Assembly (NCBI RefSeq): GCF_034353875.1
Contig: NZ_CP133784.1
Location: 248,001 to 312,000 of the forward strand
Origin: Pseudomonas sp. MH9.2
Lineage (GTDB): Bacteria > Pseudomonadota > Gammaproteobacteria > Pseudomonadales > Pseudomonadaceae
Length of the DNA: 64,000 bases
Reading direction: 5' to 3'
The notes under the pieces are model-generated. The model did not search any database. It worked only from the letters and a program-made list of their open reading frames with translations, and was not told where the DNA came from. Below, piece after piece: positions 20,133-28,529 of this stretch (within the stretch, counting starts at the first letter, position 1; every line of letters starts with the position of its first letter). The translations under genes and the position numbers were made by a program.

Positions 20133-21278
20133 TTACAGCTCATCAATCCTGACCCAACGCTGCTCTGCCGCCGCCAGGCGAATAGCTGCGGCTAAACGTT
20201 CTACTTGCCAAGCCTCTTCGAAATCAGGCCCTTCATTGCCATGACCGCAGACCGCCTGAATCAATGCATGCACTTCCAGCGTCTTGAGTTCGTTGTACCC
20301 CAACTGATGCCCAGGTGCGGGACAGAAGACTGCATAACCGGGCAGTGTTGGTCCTGCGAGTATCCGCTGAAACCCGTCTTGCCCTGGGCGGTAAACCTGC
20401 AGCTCATTGAGTCGCTCCTGATCAAACGCAAGGGTGCCCCGTGTGCCGCTGATCTCGAAACTCAGGTGGTTTTTGTAGCCGTGCTTGAGCCAGCTGCTGC
20501 TGAACGTGCCGCGAGCGCCGTTGGCGAAGCGCAACAAGGCATGGGTCTGATCGTCGACGGCGATGGTGCGCTGTTCGCTGCTGCCCACGGCAACCGGACG
20601 TTGGGCGTGCACAGTATGAGAGTCGGCACATACCGCGTCGATGTCGCCGAGCAGGTGACGGGCCAGCGCCAGCAAATGGCTGCCCAGGTCTGCCAGCGCG
20701 CCCCCTGCGTGGGCAGCTTCACAGCGCCATGACCAAGGCGTTGCTGGATCCCCCATGAAATCTTCGCTGAACTCTCCCTGAAAGCCGATGATTTCGCCCA
20801 GCTCGCCGTCTGCGATCATCTGTCGCGCCAGACCGATGATGGGGTTGTGCTGGTAGTTGTAACCCACCCGCGTGACCACACCCGCAGCTTGGGCGGCTCG
20901 ACGCATTTCACTCGCTTGACCGAGGCTGATCGCCAGGGGTTTTTCGCAATACACCGCTTTGCCGGCTGCCAGTGCCGCCATGGCCATGGGGTAGTGCAAG
21001 TGATTCGGTGTGGTGATCGCCACCAGGTGCACGCCGGGATCGTTGATCAATGATTGCCAGTCACCGTGAGCATGAGCGAAGCCCCAGTCGTTGGCGCATC
21101 GCTCGGCACGTGCGGCATCAGCATCGGCCAGTGCAGCGAGATGCACCTGCACGGGCAGTTGAAACGCGGCGCTCACATTGCGAAAGGCCAAGGCATGGGC
21201 ACGCCCCATGAAGCCAGTGCCGATCAGGCCAATGCCCAGTGTGGGCAGAGCAGATGAGGGTACATAAGATTCGCGCAT
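20133..21278 (-). CDS. Gfo/Idh/MocA-family sugar or cyclitol oxidoreductase
   Basis: 381 residues. N-terminal NAD(P) Rossmann fold with GLIGTGFMGRAHALAF, then VAITTPNHLHYPMA and the family signature CEKPLAI with the conserved Lys. The C-terminal domain contains GGALADLGSHLLALARHLLG with the catalytic Asp and His. Such enzymes oxidise hydroxyls of sugars, inositols or their derivatives; the exact substrate is unknown. It stands alone behind a promoter region with two ATATAT palindromes at 21307-21347, so it is probably controlled by a specific repressor. Confidence 0.85.
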   Translation of the reverse strand: MRESYVPSSALPTLGIGLIGTGFMGRAHALAFRNVSAAFQLPVQVHLAALADADAARAERCANDWGFAHAHGDWQSLINDPGVHLVAITTPNHLHYPMAMAALAAGKAVYCEKPLAISLGQASEMRRAAQAAGVVTRVGYNYQHNPIIGLARQMIADGELGEIIGFQGEFSEDFMGDPATPWSWRCEAAHAGGALADLGSHLLALARHLLGDIDAVCADSHTVHAQRPVAVGSSEQRTIAVDDQTHALLRFANGARGTFSSSWLKHGYKNHLSFEISGTRGTLAFDQERLNELQVYRPGQDGFQRILAGPTLPGYAVFCPAPGHQLGYNELKTLEVHALIQAVCGHGNEGPDFEEAWQVERLAAAIRLAAAEQRWVRIDEL

Positions 21279-21306
21279 GACAAAGTCCGGTTAGAGTTGT
21301 TGTGCG

Positions 21307-21347
21307 GAAAATATATTCTTAAATCATTTTTTATGGAATATATATTC
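21307..21347. promoter_or_regulatory. Two palindromic operator-like sites
   Basis: GAAAATATATTC (21307-21318) and GAATATATATTC (21336-21347, a perfect palindrome) have centres 29 bases apart and both are preceded by G. They lie 29-69 bases upstream of the oxidoreductase start at 21278, a position suited to repression. The cognate regulator is not in the window. Confidence 0.5.
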
Positions 21348-21361
21348 TTTTAGTGAGTCGT

Positions 21362-21390
21362 AAAAAAACAGCCCGAAGGCTGTTTTTTTC
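21362..21390 (-). terminator. Terminator after the SDR gene
   Basis: AACAGCC CGAA GGCTGTT hairpin flanked by A-runs and T-runs on both sides, so it can work in both directions. It lies just after the SDR stop at 21406 on the minus strand, and insulates the downstream oxidoreductase promoter. Confidence 0.85.
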
Positions 21391-21405
21391 ACCCGTACAG
21401 GAGAA

Positions 21406-22173
21406 TCAGGACAGGTAACCACCGTCCACATTCAACGAAACACCGGTGGTGTAGCTGGATGCATCACTGGCCAGGTACAGAACGGCGCCAGCCATTTCGC
21501 TGGGTGCGGCCACACGCTTGAGCGGGATCTGCTCCAGCGCCATGTTCAGGATCGCATCGTTTTTGACCAGGGCCGAGGCGAATTTGGTGTCTGTCAGACC
21601 TGGCAGCAGGGCGTTGCAACGAATACCGAACGGCGCGCACTCCTTTGCGAACACTTTAGTCATGTTGATCACGGCCGCCTTGGTCACCGAATAGATGCCT
21701 TGGAACACGCCTGGCGAAATGCCATTGATCGAAGCGACGTTGATGATGCTGCCGCCGCCGTTTTCGCGCATCAGTTTGCCGGCTTCAATGGACATGAAGA
21801 AGTAACCGCGAATGTTAACGTCGACGGTTTTCTGGAATGCGCTCAGGTCCGTGTCCAGTACATTGCAGAATTGTGGATTGGTTGCAGCGTTATTGATCAG
21901 AATGTCCAGACGACCGAACTGTTCGCGAATCTGCGCGAACGCGTTATGGATCTGTTCCATCTCGCCGATGTGGCAGGCAATTGCAGTAGCCTTGCCGCCG
22001 TCAGCGATGATCGCGTCCGCGACGTGTTGGCAGCCATCGATCTTGCGGCTGGAGACAATGACGTGCGCGCCTTGTTGAGCCAGTAGCTTGGCGATGGCTT
22101 CACCAATGCCGCGGCTGGCACCGGAAACGAAAGCGATTTTGCCGTCGAGGTCGAACAGTTGGGTCTTGGACAT
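21406..22173 (-). CDS. Short-chain dehydrogenase/reductase
   Basis: About 255 residues, classical SDR. Cofactor loop VSGASRGIGEAIAKLL, NAAT, catalytic Ser in INVASING, and Tyr/Lys in YSVTKAAVINM. It matches the FabG-like group often linked to lipid metabolism. ATG 22173 follows GGAAGA; a TTG start at 22195 is less likely. It follows the kinase-like gene by 24 bases in an apparent operon. Confidence 0.87.
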   Translation of the reverse strand: MSKTQLFDLDGKIAFVSGASRGIGEAIAKLLAQQGAHVIVSSRKIDGCQHVADAIIADGGKATAIACHIGEMEQIHNAFAQIREQFGRLDILINNAATNPQFCNVLDTDLSAFQKTVDVNIRGYFFMSIEAGKLMRENGGGSIINVASINGISPGVFQGIYSVTKAAVINMTKVFAKECAPFGIRCNALLPGLTDTKFASALVKNDAILNMALEQIPLKRVAAPSEMAGAVLYLASDASSYTTGVSLNVDGGYLS

Positions 22174-22197
22174 GTTTTCTTCCTTATTGTGTCGCAA

Positions 22198-23265
22198 TCA
22201 AAGGCTGGATTTATCGATCACTTGCAGGCTCATCTGCTCCAGCAGCTTGTTCATCTGAATGAACTGCGCGAAGCGTTTGTCCTGGGTCTGACCATGAAAA
22301 AAACGGTAGTAGATTTGTTGCACGATACCGGCCAGGCGGAACAAGCCATAGGTGTAGTAGAAGTCAAAATTGTCGATCTGGATGCCGGAGCGTTCAGCGT
22401 AGTAATCGACGAACTGACGGCGGGTCAGCATGCCGGGCGCATGGCTAGGCTGGCGGCGCATCAGTTGTACCGGTGCCGGGTCGCTGGCTTCGATCCAATA
22501 GGCCAAGGTGTTGCCCAGGTCCATCAACGGGTCGCCAATCGTGGTGAGCTCCCAATCCAGAACGCCGATGATTTTCATCGGGTTGGTCGGGTCGAGAATC
22601 ACATTGTCGAAGCGATAGTCGTTGTGCACGATGCTGGACACGGGGTGATCAGCCGGCATCTTTTCCGTGAGCCAGGCCCTGACCGTCTCCCAACTCGGCG
22701 CATCCGGGGTCAGCGCTTTTTCGTAACGGTCGCCCCAACCACCAATCTGGCGTTTCACATAACCTTCGGGCCTGCCAAGGTCCGCCAGGCCGCACGCGGT
22801 GTAGTCGACCTGATGCAACTCGACCAGCGTGTCGATAAAGTTTTTACACAGGGCTTCGGTCTGTTGGGCGTCGAAGTTCAGTTCAGGCGGTAGATCAGAG
22901 CGCAGAATGATGCCGTTGACCCGCTCCATGACATAGAACTCAGAGCCGATCAGTGACTCGTCAGTGCAATGCACGTAAGCCTTTGGGCAATACGGAAAGC
23001 CGACATTCAACTGATTGAGAATGCGGTATTCGCGGCCCATGTCGTGCGCAGACTTGGCTTTGTGGCCAAAAGGCGGACGCCTCAGGACGAACTCCTGGTC
23101 CGGGTATTGGATCAGGTACGTCAGGTTCGAAGCACCGCCCGGAAACTGGCTGATCTCAGGCGAGCCCCTCAGGCCGGGAATATGCGCCTTGAGGTAGGGG
23201 TCGATGAGGCTGGCGTCGAGTTCTTCGCCAGAGCGGATCTTGGTGGACTGGTCAGTAAGCGCCAT
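22198..23265 (-). CDS. APH-fold phosphotransferase family protein
   Basis: 355 residues, choline/aminoglycoside-kinase fold: FPGGASNLTYLIQYPDQEFVLRR region, Brenner motif VHNDYRFDNVILD with catalytic Asp, and VLDWELTTIGDPLMDLG for metal binding. This subfamily is fused or linked to acyl-CoA dehydrogenases (ACAD10/11 N-terminus), where it phosphorylates 4-hydroxyacyl-CoA. It is therefore a lipid-catabolism enzyme rather than an antibiotic-resistance kinase, a point worth stating given the aminoglycoside-like cluster further right. Ribosome site AGAAGGG. Confidence 0.85.
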   Translation of the reverse strand: MALTDQSTKIRSGEELDASLIDPYLKAHIPGLRGSPEISQFPGGASNLTYLIQYPDQEFVLRRPPFGHKAKSAHDMGREYRILNQLNVGFPYCPKAYVHCTDESLIGSEFYVMERVNGIILRSDLPPELNFDAQQTEALCKNFIDTLVELHQVDYTACGLADLGRPEGYVKRQIGGWGDRYEKALTPDAPSWETVRAWLTEKMPADHPVSSIVHNDYRFDNVILDPTNPMKIIGVLDWELTTIGDPLMDLGNTLAYWIEASDPAPVQLMRRQPSHAPGMLTRRQFVDYYAERSGIQIDNFDFYYTYGLFRLAGIVQQIYYRFFHGQTQDKRFAQFIQMNKLLEQMSLQVIDKSSL

Positions 23266-23416
23266 GCTTATCCCTTCTGCTTATTATGGAGTGCAGACAT
23301 TATTGACTAATCTAATGCGACCACTCTTCGCTCACAAGCTGGAAACGGCCTTATAGGTGAGCGTGTTGCTGCCCAATCATTGGCTTTGATCGCTGGGTGT
23401 CCGTGAGTTGCAGGCG

Positions 23417-23446
23417 AAAAAAAACCGAGGCCCTGAGACCTCGGTT
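23417..23446 (-). terminator. Terminator after the SCP2 gene
   Basis: ACCGAGG and CCTCGGT arms around an 8-base loop, with eight A on the plus strand (T-run on minus). Lies 22 bases past the SCP2-like stop. Confidence 0.8.
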
Positions 23447-23467
23447 CTGCGTGCATTGCAGCCAGGT

Positions 23468-23782
23468 TTAAGCCGGGAACAGCTCGCTCAGCTTCATGGC
23501 CAGCATCATGTCGCCTTCAGCGCGCAGCTTGCCGCCCATGAACGCCTGCATGCCGTCGGTTTCGCCGCTGACGATGCCTTTAAGGGTCTCGCTGTCCATG
23601 ACCAGTGTCACTTGAGCGTCAGGGTTCTCGCCTTCTTTAACGTCGCAAGTACCGTCTTTTACGATCAAGGAGTAGTGTGTGTTGTCATCGATCTTAAAGC
23701 CAAACACCAGGTCCAGGCCTGCAGCTGCACTTGGGTTGAACTTGGCTTTCATGGATTGAATGGAGTCAGCTACAGAAGTCAT
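23468..23782 (-). CDS. SCP2 sterol-binding-domain protein
   Basis: 104 residues, a single SCP2 domain (start MTSVADSIQSMKAKFNP, then LVFGFKIDDNTHYSLIVKDG and LKGIVSGETDGMQAFMGGKL). Such proteins bind acyl chains or lipids in the cytoplasm. It lies between the histidine phosphatase and kinase-like genes on the same strand, and has its own terminator, so it is transcribed with the phosphatase or alone. Specific ligand unknown. Confidence 0.9.
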   Translation of the reverse strand: MTSVADSIQSMKAKFNPSAAAGLDLVFGFKIDDNTHYSLIVKDGTCDVKEGENPDAQVTLVMDSETLKGIVSGETDGMQAFMGGKLRAEGDMMLAMKLSELFPA

Positions 23783-23851
23783 GGTGCGATCCTTTTTCTA
23801 GGGTTCTGGTGGATAGGTTCCAGCGACCATTCAGGTCGCCGTGGGCCGGTC

Positions 23852-24562
23852 TCAGCGATAAGTGATGAGCTCCGGCGCCTGCAACAGTTGCAGGTGCGCA
23901 TGACTGTTGAAGGAAGCCAAGGCTACCTCGCGACCACGGAATTTAAGCTGGTTGAGCGAGGTATTGACGATTTGCCAGTTGAGTTCGAACGCCTGCTTCG
24001 CGGGCATCTGAGTGATTAAGTGGAGCAGCGCGGTGATTGTACCGCCTGAGGTGAAAATCGCGATCCGGTCTTTGTTGCCCGCCTGATCGAGAACCCGGTG
24101 CAAGCCCGATTGAACCTGCTCGACAAAGCCGAGCCAGCTTTGCAGCCCCGGAGTGTCATAATCACCCTTGAGCCAACGGTCCATGATCAACGCAAATAGT
24201 CGCTGAAACTCACCGCGGTTTTGCGCGGCATTACGCAGCACATGCAGGGCTTCCGGTTCATCGGGGAGCAGGGCCGGGAGCAGGGCACGGATCACCGCAT
24301 CGGCGTCGAATTCATTAAACGCGGGATCGACTTCAAGCGGGGCCATGGATTGCCCTGCCGCCTTGAACTGGTCCATTACCGCCTCGGCCGTATGCTGCTG
24401 ACGACGCAGGTTGCCAGACAGGCAGCGATCGAAGCTCAAGCCCAGCTGTGCCAGGTGGGTGCCGAGGATCTCGGCCTGGCGAATACCCATCGGAGACAGA
24501 ACGTCGTAGTCGTCTGCACCAAAGGAGGCCTGGCCATGTCGAATCAAATAGATGCTGCCCAC
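23852..24562 (-). CDS. Histidine phosphatase family protein
   Basis: About 236 residues from a GTG at 24562 (start VGSIYLIRHGQASFG). The RHG motif at the N-terminus carries the phospho-His; second His lies in IAIFTSGGTITALLH region with LSGNLRRQQHTAE bearing the conserved Arg residues. The frame is open to 24703 but the additional 47 residues lack family resemblance. Substrate unknown. Divergent from sohB. Confidence 0.8.
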   Translation of the reverse strand: MGSIYLIRHGQASFGADDYDVLSPMGIRQAEILGTHLAQLGLSFDRCLSGNLRRQQHTAEAVMDQFKAAGQSMAPLEVDPAFNEFDADAVIRALLPALLPDEPEALHVLRNAAQNRGEFQRLFALIMDRWLKGDYDTPGLQSWLGFVEQVQSGLHRVLDQAGNKDRIAIFTSGGTITALLHLITQMPAKQAFELNWQIVNTSLNQLKFRGREVALASFNSHAHLQLLQAPELITYR

Positions 24563-24768
24563 GTCGGCGTTATCCCGGGACGTTGAAGGTTTTGCGAGGT
24601 TATGAGGATGCTTGAAGCGTGTCAATGAAAAAACATACGCTTGTTTGAATGGTTGTTTCCGGGACATCCCTGGCAAGTGATCGACTGGCCGTCTGCAAGG
24701 CACGCCGGTATGCTTGAGTCATCCGCGGCTCCTTGATTGGAGGGGCGCAAAGTGTGAGAGGAGTATTT

Positions 24769-25791
24769 GTGGAGTTTATGGCTGAATACGCAATTTTTCT
24801 GGCCAAGACGGTCACCCTGGTGGTTGCCATTCTGATTGTGCTGGCGGCTTTCGCTTCGCTACGCAGCAAAGGCCGACGCAAATCTGCCGGGCAGTTGCAG
24901 GTCAGCAAGCTGAATGACTTCTACAAAGGTCTGCGCGAACGTCTTGAACAATCGCTGTTGGATAAGGACCGGCTCAAGGCGTTGCGCAAAGAGCAAGGCA
25001 AAAGCCTGAAGAAGGAAAAGAAACTGGCCGACGCCAAGCCTCGGGTGTATGTGCTGGATTTCGACGGTGATATAAAAGCGTCCGCAACCGAGAGCATGCG
25101 CCATGAAATCACGGCGCTGTTAACCTTGGCCACGGTCAAGGATGAAGTGGTCCTGCGCCTGGAGAGTGGCGGCGGCATGGTCCACAGTTATGGCTTGGCC
25201 TCATCGCAGTTGGCACGGATTCGTCAGGCGGGTATTCCACTGACCATCTGCATCGACAAAGTGGCGGCCAGCGGTGGCTACATGATGGCTTGCATTGGTA
25301 ACAAGATTATCAGCGCACCTTTCGCTATTTTGGGTTCCATCGGCGTGGTAGCGCAGTTGCCCAACGTCAATCGTCTGCTGAAGAAGCATGATATTGATTT
25401 TGAAGTGCTGACCGCTGGCGAGTACAAACGTACCTTGACCGTATTTGGCGAAAATACCGAGAAGGGCCGGGAGAAGTTCCAGGAAGAGCTGGACATTACT
25501 CATGAGCTGTTCAAAAACTTTGTCGCGCGCTACCGTCCGCAATTGGCGATCAACGAAGTTGCTACCGGGGAAGTCTGGCTTGGCATGGCGGCGCTGGACA
25601 AACAGTTGGTGGACGAACTCAAGACCAGTGACGAATACCTTTCTGAGCGCGCCAAGGTCGCTGAAGTTTTCCATTTGCATTATTCCGAGCGCAAAAGCTT
25701 GCAGGAACGGATCGGCTTGGCGGCCAGTGGGTCGGTAGATCGTGTCTTGTTGAGTTGGTGGAGTCGGCTGACACAGCAGCGCTTCTGGTAA
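24769..25791 (+). CDS. sohB: Inner-membrane S49 peptidase SohB
   Basis: About 340 residues from GTG 24769 behind GAGAGGAG; E. coli SohB begins with the same type of sequence (here VEFMAEYAIFLAKTVTLVVA). One N-terminal membrane anchor, a basic linker rich in Lys (about 85-100), and the signal peptide peptidase A fold with LESGGGMVHSYG, the serine nucleophile in IDKVAASGGYMMACI and the Lys of the dyad in EYKRTLTVFG. It faces the periplasm and degrades membrane or signal peptide fragments. Confidence 0.9.
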   Translation: MEFMAEYAIFLAKTVTLVVAILIVLAAFASLRSKGRRKSAGQLQVSKLNDFYKGLRERLEQSLLDKDRLKALRKEQGKSLKKEKKLADAKPRVYVLDFDGDIKASATESMRHEITALLTLATVKDEVVLRLESGGGMVHSYGLASSQLARIRQAGIPLTICIDKVAASGGYMMACIGNKIISAPFAILGSIGVVAQLPNVNRLLKKHDIDFEVLTAGEYKRTLTVFGENTEKGREKFQEELDITHELFKNFVARYRPQLAINEVATGEVWLGMAALDKQLVDELKTSDEYLSERAKVAEVFHLHYSERKSLQERIGLAASGSVDRVLLSWWSRLTQQRFW

Positions 25792-25843
25792 TCGTAAGCG
25801 CCTTTGTCAGGTTTTCAGTGACAAGGATGGTTCATCAGATAGC

Positions 25844-25882
25844 AAAAAGCCCGGGGTTCAAATTGAACCCCGGGCTTTTTTT
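25844..25882. terminator. Bidirectional terminator between sohB and the DUF934 gene
   Basis: GCCCGGGGTTCAA TT GAACCCCGGGC-type hairpin (long G+C arms) with A-run on the left and T-run on the right, serving the converging genes on both strands. Confidence 0.9.
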
Positions 25883-25891
25883 CAGGCCGAA

Positions 25892-26386
25892 TCAGCGACG
25901 CCGGAACAGCGGCAACGGTTCATCAGTAGCGGCCTGGTAGGTCACCGAGAAGTCTTTAAGACCTTCAAGTGCTTCATACGGGTCTTTGTCGGGGCGAATC
26001 GCAAAGGCGTCGAAACCACAGCGGTGCATATAGAACAATTGGTCACGCAACACATCACCAATGGCCCGTAGTTCGCCTTTGAAACCGTATCGATCACGAA
26101 GCAGACGCGCATTGGAGTAACTGCGGCCATCGGTGAACGCCGGAAAATTCAGGGCGATAACCTGGAAGTTATCCACGTCATCACCAATTTGCTCAGCTTC
26201 TTCGTCGGCGTCCAGCCATACACCCAAGCCGCCGTCACGCGCTTTGAGGGCGTGACTATGGTCGAGCCATAAAGCCAGCGGCACAATCAGGTCATCACAG
26301 TTGGACAGGCCGTCAAGCGTCGTGTCCTTGGGCAGCAAGTGCCAGGTTTCGTCGATGACTTCGTTGTTCTTAATGATTCGCTGCAT
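25892..26386 (-). CDS. DUF934 family protein (sulfite reductase partner)
   Basis: About 164 residues, start MQRIIKNNEVIDETWHLLPK at ATG 26386, overlapping the end of the sulfite reductase by 17 bases. Contains SNARLLRDRYGFKGELRAIGDVLRDQ typical of DUF934. In proteobacteria this gene almost always follows the siroheme sulfite reductase, so a role in sulfite reduction or electron supply is inferred; its biochemistry is not known to me. Confidence 0.88.
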   Translation of the reverse strand: MQRIIKNNEVIDETWHLLPKDTTLDGLSNCDDLIVPLALWLDHSHALKARDGGLGVWLDADEEAEQIGDDVDNFQVIALNFPAFTDGRSYSNARLLRDRYGFKGELRAIGDVLRDQLFYMHRCGFDAFAIRPDKDPYEALEGLKDFSVTYQAATDEPLPLFRRR

Positions 26387-28028
26387 AGACGCGCTCCTTG
26401 AAAGGGTCAATGCCGATACGCTGGAAGGTGTCGATAAAACGCTCATCTTCGTGCCGCTTCTCTATGTAGACGTTGATCAGCTTCTCGATCACGTCGGGCA
26501 TCACATCCTGGGCGAAAGACGGGCCCAGAATTTTACCCAGGCTTGCATCACGGTTGCTGCTGCCGCCAAGGGAGACTTGATAGAACTCTTCGCCTTTCTT
26601 GTCCACGCCAAGAATGCCGATATGCCCCACGTGGTGGTGACCGCAGGCGTTCATGCAGCCGGAAATATTCAGGTCCAGCTCGCCGATGTCGAACAGGTAA
26701 TCCAGATCGTCAAAGCGACGCTGGATGGCTTCGGCGATCGGGATCGATTTGGCGTTGGCCAAGGAGCAGAAATCGCCCCCTGGGCAGCAAATGATGTCGG
26801 TCAGCAAACCGATGTTCGGGGTGGCGAAACCCTGTTCGCGGAGCTCGCCCCACAAGGTGAACAACTGGCTTTGCTCAACGTCGGCAAGAATGATGTTTTG
26901 CTCGTGGGACGTGCGCATCTGGCTGAAGCTGTAACGATCAGCCAGATCGGCAACGCCATCGAGTTGTTTGTCGGTGATATCGCCTGGGGCAACACCGGTC
27001 GGTTTGAGCGACAGGGTCACCGCTGCGTAGCCTGGCTTTTTGTGCGCAAGAACGTTGCGCGAGCGCCAGCGGGCAAAACCCGGGTGTTCTTTATCGAGGT
27101 GAGCCAGTTCAGCGCTTTGATCGCTGAGGGCTTTGTACTCGGGGTCGACGAAGTGCTTGGCGACGCGATGCACTTCGGCTTCGGTCAACGTGGTCTGGCC
27201 GCCCCGCAGGTGGACCATTTCCGCGTCGACTCGCTCGGCGAACACTTCAGGCGTCAGTGCCTTGACCAGAATCTTGATCCGGGCCTTGTACTTGTTGTCA
27301 CGACGGCCATAGCGGTTATAGACCCGCAGGATAGCGTCCAGATAGCTCAACAGGTCCTGCCAAGGCAGAAACTCATTGATGAAGGCACCGACCACTGGCG
27401 TACGGCCAAGGCCACCACCGACCAGGACGCGGAAACCCAGTTCGCCCGCAGCGTTACGCACTGGCTCCAGGCCGATGTCGTGTACCTCAATGGCGACACG
27501 GTCACTGGTGGAACCATTGATGGCGATCTTGAATTTACGCGGCAGGTAGGCGAATTCGGGGTGGAAGGTAGTCCACTGCCGAATGATCTCGCACCACGGA
27601 CGCGGATCAACCACTTCATCCGCCGCAACACCGGCAAATTGATCGGTGGTGACGTTACGCAAGCAGTTACCGCTGGTCTGAATCGCGTGCATCTGCACGG
27701 TTGCGAGTTCAGCCAGAATATCCGGCACGTCTTCCAGCGCGGGCCAGTTGAACTGAATATTTTGGCGGGTGCTGACATGGGCATAGCCCTTGTCGTAATC
27801 ACGAGCGATTTTGGCAATCATGCGCAACTGCCGCGAGGTCAACTGGCCATAAGGCACAGCCACCCGCAACATCGGCGCAAAGCGTTGAATATAAAGGCCA
27901 TTCTGCAGGCGCAGCGGGCGAAACTCTTCTTCGCTCAGCTCTCCGGCCAGGTAGCGTCGGGTCTGATCCCGGAACTGCTTGACGCGGTCCTCGATGATCC
28001 GCTGATCGTACTCGTCGTATACGTACAT
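26370..28028 (-). CDS. cysI: Siroheme sulfite/nitrite reductase (CysI-like)
   Basis: About 552 residues from ATG 28028 (MYVYDEYDQRIIEDRVKQ). Two nitrite/sulfite reductase ferredoxin-like half domains and two 4Fe-4S/siroheme halves: CLRNVTTDQFAG, and near the C-terminus the cluster ligands in CCPGGDFCSLA and ISGCMNACGHHH. The assimilatory enzyme reduces sulfite to sulfide. The frame is open to 28265, but those upstream codons look like leader sequence. Coupled with the DUF934 gene. Sulfite rather than nitrite is inferred from this partner. Confidence 0.88.
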   Translation of the reverse strand: MYVYDEYDQRIIEDRVKQFRDQTRRYLAGELSEEEFRPLRLQNGLYIQRFAPMLRVAVPYGQLTSRQLRMIAKIARDYDKGYAHVSTRQNIQFNWPALEDVPDILAELATVQMHAIQTSGNCLRNVTTDQFAGVAADEVVDPRPWCEIIRQWTTFHPEFAYLPRKFKIAINGSTSDRVAIEVHDIGLEPVRNAAGELGFRVLVGGGLGRTPVVGAFINEFLPWQDLLSYLDAILRVYNRYGRRDNKYKARIKILVKALTPEVFAERVDAEMVHLRGGQTTLTEAEVHRVAKHFVDPEYKALSDQSAELAHLDKEHPGFARWRSRNVLAHKKPGYAAVTLSLKPTGVAPGDITDKQLDGVADLADRYSFSQMRTSHEQNIILADVEQSQLFTLWGELREQGFATPNIGLLTDIICCPGGDFCSLANAKSIPIAEAIQRRFDDLDYLFDIGELDLNISGCMNACGHHHVGHIGILGVDKKGEEFYQVSLGGSSNRDASLGKILGPSFAQDVMPDVIEKLINVYIEKRHEDERFIDTFQRIGIDPFKERVYAANH

Positions 28029-28308
28029 ATAGGTCCTGTTCTCAGGCTGCTTACAGCAAATCTGCGCGCACGGCCGCGCACTCCCAACGGAGCCGAGGGA
28101 AGATACCAGTTTGCAGTTATGCGCAAAAGTGAAGTTTGAGTATATGCAAAGAACTAAAAGAACTATCCAGGTCGGGTTGATCGCATAACCCTGCTTGAGG
28201 AATGGGCAATGCTCGACTTTACTAAGGGCGTGATCGCGGCAATCTGCTGTCGCAGAGGCGGTCACGCTTCATGTGCAATCACCGATAAAACCGAAAAGAG
28301 GCGATGCA

Positions 28309-28422
28309 ATGAGCAACCCTGTCAAAGCAGTGAAAGCCGATAGCAGCGTAGATGCCTGGGCCATTTTCTTTATTGTCATCCTGGTCGTAACGACGGCCGT
28401 ATTCTGGGTGAGCCACCAATAA
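28309..28422 (+). CDS. Small single-pass membrane protein, 37 residues
   Basis: ATG 28309 preceded by AAGAGG; encodes MSNPVKAVKADSSVDAWAIF then a hydrophobic stretch FIVILVVTTAVFWV and the end SHQ. A basic/polar N-terminus with one membrane helix of about 20 residues. Too short for the ORF caller but has a good ribosome site and a start-to-stop frame. Function unknown; it lies divergent from the sulfite reductase. Confidence 0.65.
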   Translation: MSNPVKAVKADSSVDAWAIFFIVILVVTTAVFWVSHQ

Positions 28423-28529
28423 CGCAAGCAACCTGCGCCTGTCCGACGTGACGGTCGGACAATGCGTTAAACGGTATCCAGAGGTCTGCACTTAGGCAGT
28501 TATACTGCGTGCCTATTTTTCAGGCCAGC

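Noticed and set aside
22198..23265. Kinase-like gene considered as aminoglycoside phosphotransferase
   Set aside because: It has the APH fold but sits in a lipid-metabolism operon with SDR and SCP2 genes and resembles the acyl-CoA-linked subfamily, 25 kb from the cluster.
26301..28139. Very long plus-strand frame (612 codons)
   Set aside because: Lies entirely antisense to cysI, whose domains are clear; open only because of high G+C at third positions.
28441..28460. Small hairpin GTCCGAC/GTCGGAC after the small membrane protein
   Set aside because: Perfect 7-base-pair stem but no T-run; too little to call a terminator with confidence.
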